From the NCBI RefSeq assembly GCF_005144585.1, contig NZ_SSMQ01000023.1, positions 62,001-126,000 of the forward strand: 64,000 bases of DNA, written 5' to 3'. The stretch is from Polyangium fumosum. Its GTDB lineage: Bacteria; Myxococcota_A; Polyangia; Polyangiales; Polyangiaceae. Shown here piece after piece: positions 60,054 to 64,000 of the stretch. A program made the translations under genes and the position numbers. Every line of letters begins with the position of its first letter. The first letter of the stretch is position 1. The notes under the pieces were generated by a model that was not told the DNA's origin, made no database searches, and worked only from the letters and a program-made list of their open reading frames with translations.

Positions 60054-62179
60054 ACGATCTTTTTTCCGAAGCCGCGTCAGATGGCCGCTCCCCGCGGCGA
60101 AGACCCAGGATGCGCCCGAAGCGCATCCCCATGCTTATGGTCTCCCGACGCACGCTTCTCCGCCCGGGCCGAGGGCCCGGCGTCCTCTCGGCCTTCGCGT
60201 CTTTCGCGACCGCTCTCGTTCTTTCGACGAGCTGCTCTCCGGAGCCCCCACCGCTGCACGACGTGTCCCCAGGGCTCTCGCCCATGGCGGGCGGGACGTC
60301 GACGCCCACGGCGGGATGCGCGGGCCTGCGCTGGGTGGGCCTGTCCACGACCGGCGCGTGCCCAATGCCACCCCCGGGCTGGGTCGGCGGGCCGGCCTTT
60401 GGCGTCCCCGCGGGCAGCCCGCCCTTGCCGCCGTACCTCGCGGATTATTGCCTCTATTCATGGACCGCGCCCGGGCTGCCTGCGGCGGCGGACGTGAACA
60501 ACCTCGGCGTCCAGCTCGCGGGCGCGGGTGTCCTCGGCCTGGCGGAGGATTGTGTCGTGGTCGGGCCGCTCGCGGACGGTTTCTCCGACGCGTCACGCGA
60601 ATGGCTGCACGCCGAATACATGTCGCGGATGGGCAGCTTCGGTCCGCTCACGTTCGGGAGCAAGCGGCCGGCCGAAGTGCGCATCGCGCTGGCCGACTCC
60701 TCGCCCGACGACACGGCGGGGACCCTCCCGCTCGGCACGCTCGACCATGGTTATCTGCTCGGCTGGCTCGCGAAAGACCTCGCCTGCCCCGCGGGCGGCC
60801 CTTGCGCGGCGCGCGTCACGACCGAGCTCGCCCTCCCGCGGATCGACGCCGAGAAGGCGGACTTCACGAAGGGGGGCCTGGTCGGCACCCGGCTCGACCT
60901 GGCCCGCGCGATCGTCATGGCCGTCGAGCGGTGGAAAAAAGACCGCGCCGATCACCTCCTCCTCGGCGCCGGCGTCGATCATCCGCGCCTCGTCGTCAAC
61001 CTCAGCGTCGGCTGGGAGCCCGCGCTCGGCTGCGACAGCAATCCCGCGTCGAATGCGGTCTCGGCGTCGGTCTACGATGCCCTGGTCCACGCCCATTGCC
61101 ATGGCGCGGCCGTCATCGCCGCCGCGGGCAACGACAGGGGCGGCCCGAGCCCTCCCCACGGATTGGTCTGTCCAGCCGCCTGGACGGTCGATGCCGGGCC
61201 GACCTCCGGGACCTGCACGTCCCTCGAAGGAACGGGGTACACGAATGCCTTCGCCGGTGGCCTGCCCCTGTTTCCGCCGGGCCGCGAGCCTCCGCTGGTG
61301 CATGCCGTCGGCGGGCTGGAGTATGCGGATCGACCCATTGCACGGACGAGGCCGGAGGGCATGCCGCCCCTCGCCGCGCTCGCGCTCCAGGGCGTCGCCG
61401 CGGGGCCGTCGCGGCCCTTCCCCGCGCCGCGCACGGGCACTTCGCTCGGCGCGGCGGCGGTGTCGGCGATTGCCGCGGCGGCGTGGGCCTACCGGCCGAG
61501 CCTCTCCGCGGGGGAGCTCCTGGAGCTCGTATACGCATCGGGCGAACGAACCAACCTCGTCGCGGACGTGCCCTCGCCGGCGGAGGTGAAACGCCCCTCG
61601 CTCTGCGCCGCGATCGCGGCAGTCTGCTCGCTCGGGAACAACGCCGCGTGTCCGCCCGGCCTCGCCTGCGCGCCCATCCCGCCGCGATTCGACCAGAACC
61701 CGCCTTTGTTCCCGGGTGGGCTCGCGCTCCTCGACGCGGCGTTCGAGGACGCGCCCGCGTTCGTGGCGCCTCCGCCGAGCGACGACCCGGCGCCGAGCGA
61801 GCAGGTTCCGAGCCTCGCCATCCCTCCGTGGGTGCGTCCGCAACCCGACAGCCCGCCTTGCGGCTCGTGTGTGATTCACTTTGGCTCTGTCCACGACCCG
61901 GCCTGGCTCGTGGTGGAGCTTGATTCTCGTTATGGCCGGGAGCTCACGGACATGAGCTTGATCCTCTCCGGCGTGACCCCTGCGGGGACGCTCGCGCGGG
62001 TGACGGTGGGCCCGCTCGGGCCGGCGCAGATGAACGGCCTGACCGGGCCGTTCCGCGTGACGGGGATCCAGCGCTCCTCGCTCGCGCGCGTGAGCTCGGC
62101 GGTGCTCTCGTGGCAGTCCACGGACCCGGTGACGGGCGAGGTGGGCTCCGTGAGCGAGCAGATTTTGATTTCCGATTGA
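60050..62179 (+). CDS. Subtilase (S8) lipoprotein
   Basis: Up to 709 aa. TTG at 60050 overlaps the CHAT stop (TTGA), in line with the operon's other overlaps. ATG at 60110 or 60137 would trim a long basic n-region and is equally plausible. The signal (LSAFASFATALVLSTSC) has a lipobox-like Cys62. The S8 triad is visible in order: Asp216 in RIALADSS, His233 in DHGYLLGWL, the oxyanion Asn361 in AAAGND and Ser465 in TGTSLGAAAVS. The C-terminal ~130 residues form a beta-rich extension. The substrate is unknown; with the CHAT protein it makes a two-protease module. Confidence 0.85.
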   Translation: MNDLFSEAASDGRSPRRRPRMRPKRIPMLMVSRRTLLRPGRGPGVLSAFASFATALVLSTSCSPEPPPLHDVSPGLSPMAGGTSTPTAGCAGLRWVGLSTTGACPMPPPGWVGGPAFGVPAGSPPLPPYLADYCLYSWTAPGLPAAADVNNLGVQLAGAGVLGLAEDCVVVGPLADGFSDASREWLHAEYMSRMGSFGPLTFGSKRPAEVRIALADSSPDDTAGTLPLGTLDHGYLLGWLAKDLACPAGGPCAARVTTELALPRIDAEKADFTKGGLVGTRLDLARAIVMAVERWKKDRADHLLLGAGVDHPRLVVNLSVGWEPALGCDSNPASNAVSASVYDALVHAHCHGAAVIAAAGNDRGGPSPPHGLVCPAAWTVDAGPTSGTCTSLEGTGYTNAFAGGLPLFPPGREPPLVHAVGGLEYADRPIARTRPEGMPPLAALALQGVAAGPSRPFPAPRTGTSLGAAAVSAIAAAAWAYRPSLSAGELLELVYASGERTNLVADVPSPAEVKRPSLCAAIAAVCSLGNNAACPPGLACAPIPPRFDQNPPLFPGGLALLDAAFEDAPAFVAPPPSDDPAPSEQVPSLAIPPWVRPQPDSPPCGSCVIHFGSVHDPAWLVVELDSRYGRELTDMSLILSGVTPAGTLARVTVGPLGPAQMNGLTGPFRVTGIQRSSLARVSSAVLSWQSTDPVTGEVGSVSEQILISD

Positions 62180-62208
62180 ACGACCCCCTGGTCTTGCCAC
62201 CGGCCCGT

Positions 62209-62310
62209 TGGAAGAACTGCGCATCGCGCAGTTCTTCCACCTTCGGTCCAGGCCGCGCCTGGTTCGGGTCGAGGGGCGAACAGCCCCCGCGGGGTCCGGG
62301 GCGGCGCCCC
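62209..62310 (+). repeat. Four-hairpin dispersed repeat, copy D (forward orientation)
   Basis: Order: TGGAAGAACTGCGC-atc-GCGCAGTTCTTCCA (62209-62239), CCAGGC-cgc-GCCTGG (about 62248-62262), GGGGC-gaaca-GCCCC (about 62272-62286), GGGGC-ggc-GCCCC (62298-62310). It fills the gap between the subtilase stop and the convergent cytochrome gene, where it could also act as a terminator. Confidence 0.82.
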
Positions 62311-62333
62311 GGCGCGGCGGCCTGCGCGAAGGC

Positions 62334-63491
62334 TCAGGGACTCCCGCAGACCTCGTTCGAGTCCACGCTGTCCACCCCGCCTGCCTTGCATTGCGCGCGA
62401 TAGCAGTAGACCGTCACCGACGAATAAGCGCCGTCGTCGTGTTGCTCGATCGTGCTGCCTCCGAGCGTGTAAACGAGCGAGAAGGCCCCGCCGTTCTCGT
62501 TGCGGTAAAGGAGGATCTTGTCGCATCCCGCCGCGGTCCACGTGACGTGGAGCGCGTCTCCCATCGGGATGACCTGATCGAGCACGGGAGGCTGCGGCAT
62601 CGGGGGCGCGTCGTACACGCGGGGCCACACCAATCGACCCGGAGCCCCCTCGGTGCCCTGCTCGGTATGGCACTTGTTGCAATCGCCGTCGGTCTGCGGC
62701 CCGGTCATGGAGCGCGTGACTCCATTCGCGACGAGCCGCGCCGAATACGGGACCGGCACGCCTGCCACGACCGCGCTCGACATGAAGTTGCCGGCGGCGT
62801 TCGGCAGGAGCGTCATCGTCACCTTGCCCGTCGTGTCGAGGATCTCCACCTTCGCGCCGGGCGGCGGCGGGCTCAGGCAAAGATCCTTCTCGTGGAACGC
62901 GGGAAAGACCGTGCCCATGAAGAAATAATTGAAATCCGAGGCCTGGGTCTTGTGACATGCGCGGCACGCGAGGCCCGGGTTCATCTGGGCCGTCGACGTT
63001 GCGGCCGGATCCCAGGTCTTGCCGCTCGCGCACGTGGTCTCCGCCGGCTTGTCGGGAATGGCCCCGCACGACCCCGCCGGCATGCCCGCGGCCACCCATT
63101 GCTCGAAGACTTCCACCTGCTTCGTCGACGCGGGGGGTTCCGACAAGGGCGGCATCGGCGCTGCTGGCAAATGCATTCGTTCAAGGCTCCGTTCCCCGAC
63201 GGTCTTGCCAGTGTCGCCCGCGAGCGCGAGGAAATCGTGCCGCGTGACGAGGGGCATGGGCGCCCCGGCCGCGACAGGGGACGCGTGGCAGCTCACGCAG
63301 ATTTCTTCGAGGACCTCACGCACGTCGCAGGGAAGCTCGTTGGGTCCCAGGTCGACGCCGGCGTCCGGCGCTTGCCCCGTCGAGGACGCGCCCTGGGGGT
63401 CCTCACCCGAAGGAGGGCCGCCCGACGAGCAACCGAGGGCGGACACCATGAGGAGAGAAAAAAAGGAGAAAGCCGTTTCTCGGGCGCGCAT
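62334..63491 (-). CDS. Triheme cytochrome c-like lipoprotein
   Basis: A 385-aa lipoprotein: LLMVSALGC lipobox (Cys21). Three CxxCH heme c motifs are present: CVSCH (65-69), CRACH (176-180) and CNKCH (271-275). The first two domains resemble the cytochrome c-type 'PPKLSEPP/MPP' organisation of the copper monooxygenase fusion in this window. The last ~80 residues look like a fibronectin-III-like beta domain (LHVTWTAAGCDKILLYR). It is a probable envelope electron carrier; no oxidase partner is adjacent. Confidence 0.85.
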   Translation of the reverse strand: MRARETAFSFFSLLMVSALGCSSGGPPSGEDPQGASSTGQAPDAGVDLGPNELPCDVREVLEEICVSCHASPVAAGAPMPLVTRHDFLALAGDTGKTVGERSLERMHLPAAPMPPLSEPPASTKQVEVFEQWVAAGMPAGSCGAIPDKPAETTCASGKTWDPAATSTAQMNPGLACRACHKTQASDFNYFFMGTVFPAFHEKDLCLSPPPPGAKVEILDTTGKVTMTLLPNAAGNFMSSAVVAGVPVPYSARLVANGVTRSMTGPQTDGDCNKCHTEQGTEGAPGRLVWPRVYDAPPMPQPPVLDQVIPMGDALHVTWTAAGCDKILLYRNENGGAFSLVYTLGGSTIEQHDDGAYSSVTVYCYRAQCKAGGVDSVDSNEVCGSP

Positions 63492-63563
63492 GCGCGGGAG
63501 TATCACCGACGGCGCGCCGCTCGGCCATGCGGCGGATTGTCGCATGGCGCGCGGCAGACCCTG

Positions 63564-63830
63564 TCATTGAGGAAGCGCGAGACCCGGCGGAATGTACTCG
63601 CAGGGAAGCTTCCCGCTCGGCGGCCTCGGCAATGCATCCACCTCGTCGAGACACGAGACGAGCGCGGTGGGCTCGCCGCCGCCCGCGCCTCCGCTCCCGC
63701 TGGAGGAGCCGGAGGAGGACGAGCTGCCGCCGGTGCCACTCGAAGAGGAGGTGCTCGTATTCTGCGCGGGCTCGTCGGAGCAGCCCCACAGACAGGCCAC
63801 CGCGGTGGCCAGAAAGAGCCAATGTTTCAT
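63564..63830 (-). CDS. Small lipoprotein with Gly/Ser linker
   Basis: An 88-aa protein: FLATAVACLWGC lipobox, then Asn/Thr/Ser and Ser/Gly linker, and a short C-terminal segment (LVSCLDEVDALPRPPSGKLPCEYIP) with two Cys. Function unknown. GGAAGGGGG precedes ATG 63830. Confidence 0.7.
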   Translation of the reverse strand: MKHWLFLATAVACLWGCSDEPAQNTSTSSSSGTGGSSSSSGSSSGSGGAGGGEPTALVSCLDEVDALPRPPSGKLPCEYIPPGLALPQ

Positions 63831-63846
63831 CACGGCCCCCTTCCGG

Positions 63847-64000
63847 CTAGTAACGAACCCAGATTTCGTCATTCGCCTTCACGCCGTCCGCGGACAGCAG
63901 GTTGACGCCTTGCGTGCCCTTGATGAGCTCGACGGTGGCGTCATTGAAGCTGTAGGCATCGGAGCCACGCCAGACGATGAGCGCATCCTTGAAATAGATG
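63847..64000 (-). CDS. C-terminal end of a gene running off the right edge
   Basis: A minus-strand frame is open from the window edge to TAG at 63847-63849 and gives ~50 residues, including FKDALIVWRGSDAYSFND, ATVELIKGTQGVNLLSADG and a final NDEIWVRY. Codon use looks coding-like. It lies 16 bp upstream of the small lipoprotein gene. The family cannot be judged from this piece. Confidence 0.6.
   Translation of the reverse strand, partial: IYFKDALIVWRGSDAYSFNDATVELIKGTQGVNLLSADGVKANDEIWVRY

Overview
The window looks like chromosome from a Polyangiales myxobacterium (Sorangium/Polyangium type). The evidence is very high G+C, many secreted lipoproteins with Gly/Ser-rich linkers behind the lipidation Cys, Myxococcus-type Cys-rich (DUF4215) and MopE-like repeats, a MYXO-CTERM-like tail, and abundant regulatory kinases and eukaryote-like modules (EGF, CHAT, sirtuin, AGPS). 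I see no rRNA, tRNA, IS element, prophage or CRISPR array. About 47 genes are called; two are cut by the window edges.

Layout. 1-9 kb: end of a beta-helix protein, a GAF histidine kinase, a translationally coupled peptidase S51-like / L,D-transpeptidase pair, a lipoprotein, a prolyl oligopeptidase lipoprotein, and a protein with two HU-like domains. 9-16 kb: a 43-bp repeat cluster, a large hypothetical, an EGF/FG-GAP surface protein and a kelch protein. 16-24 kb: a PPP phosphatase, a type-B carboxylesterase, a cytochrome c/copper monooxygenase fusion, a long acyl-CoA dehydrogenase coupled to a transglutaminase-like protein, and a LodA-type quinone-cofactor oxidase. 24-28.5 kb: an inverted pair of complex hairpin repeats, then a histidine kinase, pirin and Zn-ribbon membrane protein in tight overlap, then a 43-bp VNTR. 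28.5-33 kb: a GH172/propeller hydrolase, a DUF418 protein and a DoxX protein.

33-44 kb: a metabolic block. It holds a TPP enzyme, a KASIII-like thiolase and a small protein on the plus strand. Facing them is a duplicated heme-oxygenase-like protein, followed by a PlsC-type acyltransferase coupled to an SDR protein, and an alkyl-DHAP-synthase-like flavoprotein with an AI-2E-family permease. Lipid or ether-lipid chemistry is the plausible theme. 44-51.6 kb: lipoproteins, a saccharopine-dehydrogenase-like enzyme and a sirtuin. 51.6-55.7 kb: a tail-anchored Ser/Thr kinase, two flavodoxin-fold reductases and an ornithine-cyclodeaminase-like enzyme. 55.9-62.2 kb: a four-gene overlapping operon of sigma factor, membrane protein (probable anti-sigma), TPR-CHAT lipoprotein and subtilase lipoprotein; this is the most system-like locus. 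The end holds a triheme cytochrome lipoprotein and small secreted proteins.

Two non-coding signals stand out. First, a dispersed element of four consecutive hairpins (four copies) has a fixed order, sequence-variable but always self-complementary stems, and a recurring GGACA-type loop. Second, several genes carry -35/-10 pairs whose -10 box ends only 6-8 bases before the start codon, which predicts leaderless mRNAs.
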